Below, piece after piece: positions 47,270 through 60,700 of a stretch of 64,000 nt of DNA. The stretch is from contig ML677365.1 in assembly GCA_007922305.1 (NCBI GenBank), positions 18,357,241-18,421,240 on the forward strand, written 5' to 3'. Each line of letters begins with the position of its first letter. The stretch's first letter is position 1. The translations under genes and the position numbers were made by a program. The DNA comes from Dermatemys mawii. Taxonomy: Eukaryota > Chordata > Testudines > Dermatemydidae. The notes beneath the pieces were generated by a model, which did not search any database, had not been told where the DNA came from, and worked only from the letters and a program-made list of their open reading frames with translations.

Positions 47270-50200
47270 AATACAATGAACACAAAGTACAGCATGCTAA
47301 AGATGTGGAGGTTACATTAATTTTCATCAGCCAGAGTGTTTGTGCTTATGACTTCCAACCAAATAAAACTGGAGGCAGAGAATGAATTAAAATAGCTGCA
47401 TTAATAATCTTTCAAAATCCAGAGAAAGTGAATATAAAATATGTACTAGTAGAGCTGGCCCAATAGCACAGATCTTTACTCATGTGAGTAATCCTTACTC
47501 ACATGGGTAGTCTCACAGGATCACACTCAATAGCATGTATACAGTCAGCCACGAAAAACTGGGTACTCACCACAGGCGGTAGTTAAAATTATTGTGGCAT
47601 TTGTGCTATTTCCCTGTAACTTTAGGAACTATTGCAAATGCTACATTAAGTGATGCCCACTTTAAATAACTGCAAGTATAAATGTGCACATAAATAGAAA
47701 AGAAACTCTTCTAGAATAAGGGCCTCACTCTGTAAATGCATACCCAGGGGAATAGGCCTTGATCACTAAAGTAGATTATTTGAGTTAGGCTAGGCCTATA
47801 TGGTATAGAAATCCTTTTACAATAGATACAATTCAGGCTGAGAATTAATCCAATTATTAATTTGTGGTTTAAGTACCATATACTGTTATGTTCTTTAAAG
47901 CATACTGCCAGTTCCCAATAGAGCTCAAGTAACCCTGCTAAAGTGCATAACATTTCAAATGATGTGCACAGCTACACGCAGAGCACACATTTCCACTCAG
48001 ATTAGAAGCAACAGAATTGACAAGCAGACATTTTTCCAACTAAAATGAATTTATATTCATGGGTCCACTATTCTTAATGGAACGCTCACTGAAATGAGCG
48101 ATGAATTGGCCATTTATGCTTTCAGTACCTTCATTGCAATTCAGTATTCCTGTAGGTACACACCCCTTTGGCATGGATGAACCAATGTGCACTCAGTGCA
48201 CCTGCACAGGGTCCCACCTCAGGGGGACCCTTGACAACCAGACTTGATGGGGGGGAAATCGTGTGATTTGTTTGAAGTTAACGCAGTGGCTCGAGCTGGT
48301 CTCTTGTAAAGGTGATGGAAACTCTGTGTCCATGTTTAATTCTTAGTATAATTTAGTACATTTATATCAGTCTCATGAAAATAAATCACGTCATTTTAGA
48401 AGACTAACCAGAATGCAATAGAGATGAGCCCAGCAGAACTGTCACTATCAGAGCCAGGCTTTGATCTTATAGTGGGTAACAATGTTACAGGTTCCACCCA
48501 AAGACAGTTAACCCGTCTACTGTGATCCTACTGCTATGTATGGTAACAGGACTAGGATTTTGGGGAGGGTCTGCTAAATGTTTTTTTTGGGGGGGGGCAA
48601 CCCTGATCTCAGTGAACTGGGATTAGCATACAGTAGTCTGTTGCTCTACATCACATGCTTAGTCCGCTAGTCCAGCCTCTTATATCATTATATTTTAGAT
48701 CTTGTGGCTAGAGGTTACGGCGGTTGCTCAACAGAGGAACATCTCAACTTCAAGCAGTGAGGTGGGAAAGGAGCTTGGGATGCCTTTAACCTCTAATTTG
48801 GCCTCAAACCGTCTCCTTCCTAAAAAGATGGGATATTTTGAATTCTCTATGTAAATCAAAAGACCTATGGTTTTAGGTCTCATGGGTCCCAAAGTCCAGA
48901 CCCAGGCAACTAGTGGGGGCTATGAGTATCCCATGATCTTTAGGAAAATTTGCAGTGGCAAAATTTCAACCATAAAGATCAGTTTGTAGTTTGAGGGCTA
49001 TTTTGAGGAGGAAAAGGATGATAGGGTCACCTGGGCACCCAAATCAAGGCCCGCTCACAAGCTCTGAGGATCCTGGATCCTAAAGGCCAGCTTCCCTTGC
49101 ATTTTCAGTGGTGTACATTATTATAACCAAATAAATATAAATGAATGCCAGTCTCAGTTCACTAGATCATTTCTGATCATAATATAGTGTCTCTGCTTTC
49201 TAAACAGGATTAACCTAGTGTAACTGGGAGCAGGAGCTGCCACCTTATTGAGTTCTGATGCTATATTATGTTTCATGATATCTCTTGAATCGAACAACAT
49301 TTGAAGACATCTTTTCATAAATGAAAAATGTCCAGTAACTGCAAAAAGTTGCCTCTCCAGCATATAGGAACAAAAAATAATAATCATAGTTTGGAAACAT
49401 AAGCTGGTAATAAACTTGGAACTACACAATTCATAACTGATATGCATACTTCACTCCAAGTTTAGACTAAAATTACACAGAGGTCACATGAATATTTCAA
49501 GCAAATGAATTTCTCTAATGCACAGGGCTGTTGTTCTGTGCAATTTCAATCTGAAACACAAGCTTTTAATCTCCTTTGGCGCCCTTATAATAAATAATGT
49601 AAATAACAGTAGTCACTTGGACATGCACTATTTATTCCAAAGGAATTATTTGGCTCCATTACATGACAACCCACATGGATAATAAGAGCAACTAAAGTCT
49701 ATCACCTCCTTCTTTGGTGCCGGCTCACGGCAGATCATGATGAGGCTACTATAAAAGAAATGTGCTCCACAACACATTTTGAAAACGTTTCAGAAAAGTA
49801 ACAGTAATCTCATTATAAGAAGATAAGAAAAGATGCTGGTGGTTACAGAGGTCCATCCAATTGTGCAAGAGGAGGATGTACAACACTGATATCAGTTGAG
49901 GAGAGTAGTAAAAGTATAAAAGAAAATGGAATAGCAAAAGAGAAGTAGAGGAGTGAGAGGAACGTCAAAGGTGAAAAATGGAGAGGGTGAGGAGGATATG
50001 AGCAAAGATGTGGGAAGTTCTGTCTCTGGAAAAACTGACTTGCTTAACGATGAATCACATAATAAATACCTGAACGCTTGGCTTTTTTTTATCACTTTTG
50101 TTGAAAGAAACAGCTGGATCAAGAAACCACCCTCTCTATTGAGTTTCTTCTTGCTGAAATTTAATCTGTAACACCATGTTATGACTGCTAAAAAGCCTTA

Positions 50201-51506
50201 AGTGCTTCTGGACTTTGTAATGTTTTTGACACCATGAAATTTTTGTGTGTGTGTGGGTACAAGTAGGAGGCAGTAGCTTTGCATTCAAGAATCTACTTCG
50301 ATCAGGGAAAGACAAAGGGGGTGAACAAACTTTGCTGGCAATATGCCATGATGTCTAAAAAGTACATCACAATCAACGTCAAACATTTTTCTAAGCTCTC
50401 ACCAGATATGTATTCAGTTAAACAGAACTTGCAATTTAAGTCTCTGGAATAGCATCATCTTGTAGCTCATAATAATAGACATCTTAGAGTTCTAGGCCAA
50501 AGTTGACTCTCATTTACACTAGTGTAATTTAATTTAATTAAAGAGTTATTCTGAATTTATATCATCATAAAAGAGAATTAATTTTGACACTCAGTCTTTT
50601 GTATATATGCACTTGATTGTTATAGTCAGTGAGACTTTACTGTTTTGAACTATAATGCATAATATTGAAAATAGCTTTACTGTTTTATTTACTTGTGACT
50701 GCAATAAAAAAGACTCACATTTAGTGTAAGACACTTGACTTCAAGCTATTTACACCAGGAATGGATTTGTCTCACTCATATAATATATATAATATTATAC
50801 TACTTCTTAAGAGAGATCTAATGAAGGAGTTGGTTTTGTATTGTGCACTAAAGATAATTTGCTCATGAGGTGCAGCTTTTGAGGGGATCAGCATCCTTTG
50901 TGAGTCTATAGATATATGACACCATATACTTTATGCTGGACAGCATGTTAAAATTTATAATAAATAAATACTCTCTTCCTTCAGGAATAAATATTAAAAT
51001 ATTGAGTTCAAATTGAGATTGGGATCTGGAGTCCAAACGAAAAGCTAACCTTTTGTAGCAGTGTACACCATAAAGTTGCAATTGATTTAAAATTTGTTTT
51101 TTGAAAATATAGAATAGGAACTCAGGAAATGCTTCAGACAGAAATAATAAAGCAACAAATAAGAGTGTGATAGGATATTTAGGAAAGCTAAAAATAGAAG
51201 TTAAAATCTGGATAACGATTAACATCTGCATATTTGTTTCAAAATATTGGACAAGAAAATAAACCTTCTGTGGACTCAAATATATAAAATAAAAAGCAAA
51301 TTAAGAAATTAGAATAAAAAGAAGACAAGAACACCATCTGGTAGAGTTTTAAAAACTGCTGTTCCTCCTGAGTAGAGTTTCAATGCCATTTGATTTATTA
51401 TTTGTATTGAAGTAACAACTAAAGGCCCCAACTGAACTCAGCACGTCATTGTACTAATTGTTGTACATACAAAAAGTAAAAGATATTCCTTGATTTGAAG
51501 CATTTA
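47270..51506. other. Intergenic, nothing recognised
   Basis: AT-rich DNA. A palindromic fragment lies at 47475-47530 ('tactcatgtgagtaatccttactcacatgggtag'). A T8G9 run lies at about 48583-48598. No open frame has recognisable homology, including the AT-rich frame 50863-51279 on the minus strand. Confidence 0.5.
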
Positions 51507-51516
51507 NNNNNNNNNN
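51507..51516. other. Assembly gap, 10 N
   Basis: Ten undetermined bases. The following sequence 'aagcccatggaaatttgtgccagagctaggatttgaaccca' looks like the 3' part of a MIR-type SINE interrupted by the gap. Confidence 0.99.
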
Positions 51517-51948
51517 AAGCCCATGGAAATTTGTGCCAGAGCTAGGATTTGAACCCAAATATCTAAAGTCCTCGTTGGGTGCACTATTCATAGTGAACAG
51601 ACTCTTCGCATGGCATTGATCAACAGTAACGGGTCACCTTCACATCCAAGTTCTTGTCTTCTGATCTTGAGTCATTACTGTTACTAACAAAGTGACAGAG
51701 AGAGTATCTCCCGTTTGTACATTCCTTTCCAATCCCTCTCTTACAGACAGAGGCTGAGAGGAGAAATCATTCCTATCTAGTTACCTGTAGCTCCTTGGAC
51801 TCTTACTCAAAAGCAGAGCTCAGTTTGAAAATCCAAAGGTAAATAAAAATGCTTAGAGGAGTAGGTTATTTCATGGATATACTATTTCCTTTCAGAGCTG
51901 CCATTTCCTGCCACACCTAATCATTATGGGTCAATAGTAATCAATGTA

Positions 51949-51995
51949 GTTAATGATTGAGCCAACCTGCAGGGAGAATCTGGAGAAACCATAAA
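51949..51995 (+). promoter_or_regulatory. CDH17: Candidate CDH17 promoter: HNF1-like and CDX-like sites
   Basis: GTTAATGATTGAG at 51949-51961 matches the HNF1 palindrome GTTAATNATTAAC at 11 of 13 positions. CCATAAA at 51989-51995 resembles a CDX site and may also serve as a TATA-like element. HNF1 and CDX2 are known activators of CDH17. No transcript evidence is available here. Confidence 0.45.
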
Positions 51996-52019
51996 CTGCA
52001 CATACACAGAGAGACATCA

Positions 52020-52095
52020 TTAACTGCAGCAGGTGATTCCAAAGGCTCAAAGAGGGAAATATATTTTAGAGGGAAACAACATTTTCATACTAAAG
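52020..52095 (+). other. CDH17: Candidate CDH17 non-coding first exon
   Basis: A good donor, actaaag|gtaagg, lies at 52095/52096, about 100 bp after the ATAAAC element and 2.6 kb before the first coding exon. Mammalian CDH17 also begins with a non-coding exon. The start is a guess from the TATA-like element. Confidence 0.35.
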
Positions 52096-53072
52096 GTAAG
52101 GGGTGATCTAACTAACATTTCTGTGGAAGATTTTTTAGTGCTGAAGCAAGGGAGTTGGGTTTTTGGTGATGTTAGCAACTTGATGGCCTGCACTTTTTCT
52201 TTTCTTGGAAAATGGATGGCTGTGTTGCTAGTGTTCAGAGAGGTTTGTATTTGATGTAGATTAATTTTCTCCTTCCAGGCAAAGTGGTTTATACTTTACA
52301 AATTTGAATCTATAAAACAAAAAAATACAAAGTGGGCATTTAAAATATGTTTTTAAAAAGCTTTTCATGTAATCAGATACTTTTAACTCTACATCTGGAA
52401 ATATGTACTAAACTCACAGAGTGTTTATTACCAAAAGCTGCTTGTATATTTGCATATTGGATATCCTAGAGTAATATATATTTCATTTTTAAGTGTTTTT
52501 AGATAGAGGATCCATGAAAAAGATAATTAGGGATATATACACTGGTTAGGAAAAGAGAAATGGGTGAAATGAACTAGTTCAACCCTCAGCCTCGATCTTA
52601 GCTGTCAGACTCTCCATTTGTGTGTGGGTATGTTAGAAAGAGATTAGGTAGATATTGCTCCTTCTGCTTAACCCTAAATTGTTCTTATATGTTAGCTAAA
52701 ATCCTTCTCTAAGTCTCAGCAGGTTTTGCATTCCGTAGTTGACCAGCTGAGTTGGATCAGTTGGACTTCTGATTTCTGAGCTTTCCTGGGTGATAGGGGA
52801 TTGTGCATTTCAAGGGCTGGGAATGCCAGAGTGTAAGAGAGCTGGTAAGAGCCTCTAGCCACCTGAGAAATACTGGTCCCGCCTCGCAGTATGTGCATGG
52901 TTAAGTTGAAGAAATAAGCATTGATCAAATCTCCATTCTAGGTTTTATCAAATATTTTTGACAAAGAATTATATTAAATTTGGAGGAAATATAGGCCTTC
53001 CTCAAACTATTACTTACCAAACCAACATATCCCTCATATTACTGTACTTCTCAGTCAAGCTGAGGTTTAAGT

Positions 53073-53395
53073 CAGGGATCGGCAATCTTTGGCATACTGC
53101 CCATCAGGGAAAGTGGCTTGCAGGCTGGGACAGTTTGTTTACCTGCGGCGTCTGCAGGTTCGGCTGAGCAGAGCTCCCACTGGCCGCGGTTCGGTATTCC
53201 AGGCCAATGGGGGCTGTGAGAAACGGTGCGGGCTGGGCACCACAACTTCCCACAACCCCCATTGGCCTGGAACAGTGACCTGTGGCCCATGGGAGCTGTG
53301 ATCGGCCGAACCTGCAGACGCTGCAGGTAAACAAACCATCCAAGCCCGTGGCAGCTTTCCCTGATGGGCTGCATGCCAAAGGTTGCCAATCTCTG
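53073..53395. mobile_element. 323-bp palindromic hAT MITE with perfect TSD
   Basis: Identical GTTTAAGT copies flank it (53065-53072, 53396-53403). The left end CAGGGATCGGCAATCTTTGG and the right end on the minus strand CAGAGATTGGCAACCTTTGG are inverted repeats. The inverted similarity runs on for most of the element, so the whole can fold back on itself. It lies upstream of the first coding exon, inside intron 1 if the proposed first exon is right. Open frames on both strands come from this structure. Confidence 0.93.
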
Positions 53396-54672
53396 GTTTA
53401 AGTGGACGAGATAATATGTAACTCCCATGTGAGTGGGTACCTTTGCCAACTACTCTATGATCACAGTCCACACGGTATGTATAGTCAAAACTCTTTCCCT
53501 TTCTGGGATTTGGCTTTATTAAAAAGGGGGCAGGGGATTCCACCAGTAGGATGACATAAAGATCAGCTCAGATCATCTCCATAGGTTTGGCTGCTCCCAG
53601 GGTTTCTCCTTCAGTACTGCTCAGCCTACACCTCAGATTCTCTTGCCGCACATGGAAAAGTAAGTCACCTTCTTCACTTCCCCCTTTGCCAGGATAATCG
53701 ACACCTGACAACTGGGTGGGATGTGAAACTGTTTCCTAGAAAAATGCTAATTTTCTGTTGATCTCACTTCTTCCTGCAGTTTTAGTGGGGAGCAGTTTTC
53801 TTCTTTCCATACCTCTGCAATTAGGCCTTGTCCATGCATGTAGCCACCCTGAGTTCAGTGGGATTACTTGTGTCACTAACGCCTGCTCACATGGGTGGGG
53901 AGTGAAAAGTCGAGCTCCTCTTGTGTAGCACTGTTGTATACAGTGAAACAAATGCAGCTTCCCTAGTGCTGGGCAGTGGGCATTAATGCCAGGCAATATC
54001 TTTCCTTCGCATAAGTCCAGCAACCGCCTTCTCCTGTGAATTGTAGAGGAGAAAACAGAAGAATTAAATGGGATGGAAAAGCCCTAAAAGCAGGGAATCT
54101 AGAGAGGGCTCTTCCCTTCCTGTGGTTGGGGCATGGTAGCTTAAGGTTATGTACTGGGCAATGTGGGAAGGCCAAGATACAGAGACACTGAGTGCTCATG
54201 ACTGTAATATAAATTATCAATGCAGAGGCTACCACTACTTTTTGCAACATTAACTTTCACTGCATATCAGCACTGCTTTATAGAATTGGTCTAGTCCTTA
54301 AAGTGACAGTGTTCTAACCTGAGGAGAAGAGAATTTCATTTCCATCAGTCCTTTAGATTTATGACGGAAAGTGATGCACACAACTGGTCCCACAATTTTC
54401 AAAGCTGGGTCCTTGTGATGGGCTCCTGAATAGCATCCTTAAATGTAAGAGCACTAAACTGCCCTGGCTGTCATTGAAAGCTATGAGAGCTCTGTTCTTT
54501 TGAAATTCAGGAACCTCTAATTTAGCATTATTTTAGGTTTCTATATATGGATTTGGGAGCTTGACTTTTGGTTTTAAAAGTTTGGCTTAAACCTTTATTT
54601 ATAAATATATGGAATGAGAATTCTGATGGACTAAGACAAATGGGTTGTAAACTATTATGTAATCATTCACAG

Positions 54673-54749
54673 GAGCCAAAATAAAAGAAATCATCAAGAT
54701 GTTTAAGCTCTGTGGACCTTATCTACTCTATCTCCTGGTATTTTACCCG
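54673..54749 (+). CDS. CDH17: CDH17 first coding exon
   Basis: Acceptor attcacag|ga at 54671-54672, 26 bp of 5' UTR, ATG at 54699 and donor ccg|gtgagt at 54750. Encodes 17 residues of signal peptide. Leaves in phase 0. Confidence 0.88.
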
Positions 54750-57700
54750 GTGAGTGATTGCTTTTTCTTTTGTTTAGTTGGGAAAAACCTATGAATATCA
54801 ACAGATATACCCAGACCCTTAAACTATCTTTCATAAAGGGCGTTTCAGTATAAAAATAGGAGTGGCACCATATTTTATACAGAATTTTTATATTACAGAC
54901 TGTAGACAGAAATCCTAGACATTCATGTCCTGATTCAAAAGATTACAATTAATGTAAGTCATTTAAAAAACAGTTTAGTAACAAGCTTTAAATAAAAAGA
55001 TCTTCTTATACTTCTCCTATAGTAACTGAATCTGCTAAGGGAGAATGATTAAGACATGGTGTCATATTTCTCTTTGCTGTAGTTGATATTATATTAGTAA
55101 AGATTAGGAAATGATTAGTAAAGATTAGGAAATGATTCCACCCTACATCATCAAACAATGATGACTTTTTACACTAGTTTAGTGCTATGGCCTGTTTATA
55201 ATTTACACTTGTGCTGCTATATAAATGCATTTTCCTAGGATATACAGTGCAATATCATTTAAATCATACCTATTATTTATTTTATTTAACTTCATTTCTC
55301 AACTTAAATCAATTTGCAGTGGATTATCTAGGGCCTAAAAATTCAACCTTTCTGCACATGAGTAACATATTTATGGGAGCAGGCCCACAGAAGTCAATGA
55401 AATTACTGATATGTGTAAAGCCTGAAGGATTGGGCTCTAAGCTGCATTTGTAATTAACATAAAGTACAGAAAAGTCAGGTCCAAACCTATAATAAAACAA
55501 TGCCAGTACGGAGACCACTATAACCATTACTCTCATAAATCCTGTTGTCCTCAGTAGATTACTTGTGTGAACATAGGGTGAGTCTTGCAATTCTATGTTC
55601 CTTGTTTTACTTCAAATTTTTATTACCGATGGGTACACCTATAGAACTCTTGAAATTGTATCACAACAGTTATAGTCAGTTAGTACAGGATCGTAGCAAC
55701 TGCCAAACAGAAACTAGAACAAAGAGAGAAACAGCTCTTCCTTGTCAGTTCATGAATAATGATTCACAACATACTCATGCATTAGGAAATGTTTATGGCT
55801 CACATAAAGCAGTTTTAATTGTCAGGATGAGATAGCTGTTGCTTGATACAAGAGCTAAACTTTGAACCCTACAGTTAGGCTGCACAGTATTAGCCTTTGT
55901 TCCTTCAAAATAGGCACATCACCCTACAAAACAAGACAAAGTAAAATCCCTCCAAAACCAATGGTCAACAATAATGAAAAAACAAAACAGTTTACAACCT
56001 ATAAGGTCAGATTCTGCCTCCTTTGCTCTTGTTGAGAGAGATCTTACTTCTTGAGTAGCCCTTCTGAACACCCTGAGCCTACTTGCACAATAGAGCACAA
56101 AGGTGGCAGCTCCATGGTCATCATTCTCTCAGTAGGATCCAATGTCAGCTGAACTTTACCTGAAACACGCACAATAGCATCTCATAGTAAACTGTAGTCA
56201 GCCTTGCAAGTCCTCTGTCATAGCCTGTATAAAGTCTTTCACGGGAAAGTAAGTATGGAAGCATGTACTTTGAATACACTTGTCTTTAACACAGCTGCAC
56301 TTTGCTGCATAATACCAAGGGGCTAGATCCACGAAGGGAACTTAGGCTCGGCATTGGTCCACTTTGTAGAAGTAATTAAATATTCAGTGGGCTAGAGTGC
56401 ATGACAGCAGTACTGTCACGCAGGGGTTGGGGTACTCATATAGGATGCAGGAGACACACGTTCAAGTCCTTGTTCTAATGACCATATAATTACGTATGCA
56501 AAGTGGAAGAGTTTCAATTGGAGAGATGGAGAGAAATAGCCCCACTCCAGAATATCCCCTAGCTCAGTGGTTAGGGTGCTTTCCTGGGAGATGTGGGAGC
56601 AAATCATGCAGAGAGGGATATGAAACTGAGAGCCTGCCTCTCAGAATGACTATGGGATTGGGCCCTGCAGGCAAGATAGGCAGGGAACACCTAGTCTGAG
56701 GATCTCACGTGGGATGAGACTGGTGTCTGGATTTATTCCGGGCGCTGCGTGCATGCTCACTGACAGATTCCAGATGTGTATGGTGGGCATTATGGCAGAC
56801 ATTTGAGTGCTTAGATACTTTAGGTGCCTATATGCGTAGGTGGCAGCTGAGCGAGGGTTTTGAGGATCTAAATTTTGGACATGGGCACCTACTGCAGCAG
56901 TTAGGTACCTAAATCCCTTTGTGGCTCTATCCCTGTGACTCTGGATTTCTGTGGTGAATTTTTCCACAAAAGACTGGATCTTATTTATGGTGGAAGGCAT
57001 CCAACAGACAAGATTCACTCACCGGGCTTATCTCCACACGGAAAATGACCAGCAGTACAGCAGTATAATTATAACACTATAGCTATGCTGGTATAATTCC
57101 ATATGTGGACACACTGGTCTGGAATAAAAGTGATTTTATGCCAGTAGCATTATGATACAATCTTTAATTACATGATCACATACTATTTTCCTGCCTCATT
57201 CAGTGCATAGGATGGCCAGTGCCCAATTAATGAACAGCTAGTCAATATTTTGATTTATCCTCAGTGTTCAAATTCTGCCCTGAATACAGAATTATTAATT
57301 TGATTATGAGCTTTACTATGGCATTGATGCTTCACAACCATTAATTCATTTATTTTCAAAACACCACAGTGAGGTGTGGTGGTTTTTACAGATGAAGAGC
57401 TGAGGCACAGACAAATTAAGGTCAAAGTCTCCACTAATTTTGGGCGTCCAATTTAAGATACTTAGGACCTATTTTTTCAGAGTACTTACTAGGATCAAAA
57501 CACAGTTCCCACTGACTTCAGTTGCCGCTGTGAGGGTTCAGCACCTCTGAAAGTCAAGCCCCAGAGTCTCAAGTTGGGCAACCAGAAAATGATGAACATG
57601 CAATTAGTGAACATCTGTGAAAAGTTTGGTTTAAGTGACTTGTTTAGCCTTCACATTGGAATTGTGTGGCAGAGGAAGGGCTAGAATCCAGTTTTCAAGG

Positions 57701-60700
57701 ATGGCATCTGACTGCCTTTGTTATGAGGCCACCTCATTCACTACACACTTTCCAACTTCTGCAACAAATGAGTCAGGGAGTCCCACAGACAACAGCTGCC
57801 TTCCCTACACAGCCCTGATTCATTCCCAAAGCAGATCCAGCCAGTGCACTGAAAGAGGCAGGATCCTGTGGAAAAAACAGTGTGTAATTATTAAATTAAT
57901 TTGAGGCTATCATAATGCATGTGCACAAAGAAATTGAATCATGGCTGCCACGCAATCTTTATTCTGGCAGTTCCTAACTTTTGAATAACTTTTAACATTG
58001 TTTTTTGTGTGTAATTTCATATAAACAACTACAATGATGTTATGTTTTTATTAAGGAAATTGTATTGACATCACCTACCATGTCTCTACTTTAATCAAGT
58101 ACAACTATGATGTTCAGTTGTTGTTCTGTGTTTTTCCTGGCAGAACTAAAAAAAAAGTTAATGGGAAGGAAATGACTTGCACTATGGATATCCTTAATGT
58201 TTGCATGTTATTAATCCATTAAAAGCACTTTTAAAAAGTGGTCTGTAAATTTTGGAGCTTACTGAAACATTAATGTGTATATGTTAAAATCTGCTTCAGA
58301 AAACTGGTTTTATTTAATGTTTTTAATAACAGCAAGATATTAGAGCAGGAAGCAAACTTTGAACAGCATGTCCACTCCTAGGGAGCTTTGGTCATAACCA
58401 CAAATGTGCTGGAACACTGACATTTACAATGAACATCAATCCCATTAAAAAGACGATAATTACTGCGGTGTATTTACATTATATTCTCAGTAGTGAAGTA
58501 CACATGGAAGACTATTGCTGTACAGACTGTAGTCTAGGTTTGTAGTCTAGGTTTGCCAGTGACATGAATACAAGTCAGTTTTGAAAAAGAAGTAAAAAAG
58601 AATATGAATATCAGAAATCAGGTGACAGAATCCACAGGCACATACTGTGAAGGGCATTGATCATCATTTTGAAAATAATTTTTCCTCACTGCTTGTATTT
58701 AAGAACCACCCTTTGGAAACTTGATAGGCCCTGGCCCACTCTGCTCTCAGCTCAACCCACTGGCATATTTTGGGCAAGATTGTCACTTGCCCTTACATGG
58801 ACAAGCAGAGGAGTAAGGGGCATAAGTCCTGATCCCCAGCCACCTGCATGAGCACTCTGAGGAGGGGACGGAAAAGCAGGCACCACACCTCCTCCCCGCC
58901 CCCAATACCACAGGCATGTTAGCCAGGTGTGGGCAGAGCCTCTAGGATGCCAGTCAGAATGAAAGCAAGCTGCTCTTAGGGCAGCACAGCTATCTCTTGT
59001 CCCTTCTAGGGAGCTAGACACAGGGCTGTAACCAGGGTGGGGCAAGTGAGACAGCTGCCCAGGGTACAAAGGGGCAGGGGTGGAAAAATGGGGCAGTGTG
59101 TGTGGGGGGCAGGTGGGGACATGCAGGGTCATGTGCCCCTCCCACCCCAGATTTGTGCCTTCCATTTAGCACAGTTTGAAAACTGTCACTTCCTGACAGG
59201 AATTGGTGAACTGGAAGCTGCTGGGAGATGCCCGGCCCATTTGGGCCCCTGGCTCTTCATGCTGAAGGAGCCCAATGCCAGCCGGCGATGCACTCTTGAG
59301 CCAGCTGCTGTCCCTGGTTCTGCAGCTGCTTTGCAGCGGCAAGCAAGCCCACTGGGGAGCTCTCATAGAAGCTGGGCTCTGTACAGAGGTGGCTGGCTCA
59401 GCGAGCAGACCACGGAGAGCATGAAGAGCCAGGGGCTCGAGCAGGCCAGGTGGCTCCCCCATCAGCTTCTGATCCGCTAGCTCCTGGCAAGAGGCAACCA
59501 TTTTCAAACGGTGGGGTGTGCCCCCTAGGTGGCTGTGCCCCACAGTTTGAAAACCTCTGTGCTAAACAGAAGCAGAAATCTGAGGGGTGGGCAACGTGAC
59601 CCTGCATGACCCTCCACACATCGCTTCTAGGGGTGCAAATGGACTTGCTCACCCCAGGTGCTAAAATGCCCAGTTACAGCTCTGACTAGATGTATGGGTT
59701 CAATCTAGCCCTCATTCCTTTTGTGCACACAAATTGGTTCCTTTTGCAAGCTGAGCATGTGACATTTAATTAAGTAATATATTTACTTTGGAAAAAGGCA
59801 GCATTTAAATGTTTGTTTTGAAATAGAACTTTAAAAAATGATATCAATTTTTTAGAATGGATATATATGAAAAACCAGCGTTAATTAAAAATACATTTAA
59901 AATCTACATTAAAAGCCAGCCATTTTCAGCACTGTTCACTTAACATTATTTTAGTGCATTTTTTTTAAAAAAGCTTCTTTTTTGTACTACAGTGAAGCTA
60001 GGACCACTGTTGAATTGCACTAGTAGAAGAAATATTGATCATCTTCCTCTACTTCCTTCTTGCACAGGCTCTGTGCCATGGTATGAATGAATTGTACGTC
60101 AGTGGACCTCTGCAAGACATGACTTTCTCTGTATTAGAAGGTACAACTGGAGTTCATGTAATATACCAGGTAATCATTAACTCTGAGTGTTAGCTCTTTG
60201 TTCAAAAGACCCGTGCTATGCTCACTGATATCTATGAGAGTTCTGTTGTTGATTTCAATAGAAGCAGCAGCCCTAAGATGTGTTATGGTAGAAACTTTAA
60301 CTTTTATTATCTGATAATTTAATGCCTGCGGATAAAATTTAAAGCATCAGCTTCTATCAAATAAGTTCCAAGAGGATAAATCTAAAACAGTCTATTGCTA
60401 TAATCAGCATTCCTAGAGAATAAACTTAAGAAATTACATGCAGTTCATGTTCAGCCTATCAGACAAAGGTGTAACAAGATCCAATGGGTGAAAGCTTAAA
60501 CTAGACAAATTCAGACTGGAAATAACACCTACATTTTTGACAGTGAGGATAATTAACCATGGGAACAATTTACCATGAGTGGCAGTGGATTCTCTATCAC
60601 TAGCAATTTTGAATTCAAGATTGGTTGTTTTTTAAAAAGATATGCTCTAGTTCAAAAGGAAATATTTTGGGGAAATTCTATGGCCTATGTTATGCAACAG

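Larger units (their letters stand above)
54750..60067 (+). other. CDH17: CDH17 intron 2 (first intron between coding exons)
   Basis: 5.3-kb intron. It holds a 21-bp tandem duplication at 55092-55134, a palindromic MITE fragment at about 55356-55440, a composite SINE, MIR-like sequence, a 15-bp duplication near 58523-58552, and a nested MITE region at 59.0-59.7 kb. Confidence 0.7.

Noticed and set aside
50863..51279. 138-codon minus-strand frame
   Set aside because: AT-rich, Phe/Ile/Leu-biased, no domain; expected by chance at this base composition.
53072..53543. Four overlapping frames on both strands up to 134 codons
   Set aside because: All are generated by the palindromic hAT MITE and its flank.
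59037..59652. Frames of 125-147 codons on both strands
   Set aside because: Lie in nested MITE sequence with readable termini; no homology.
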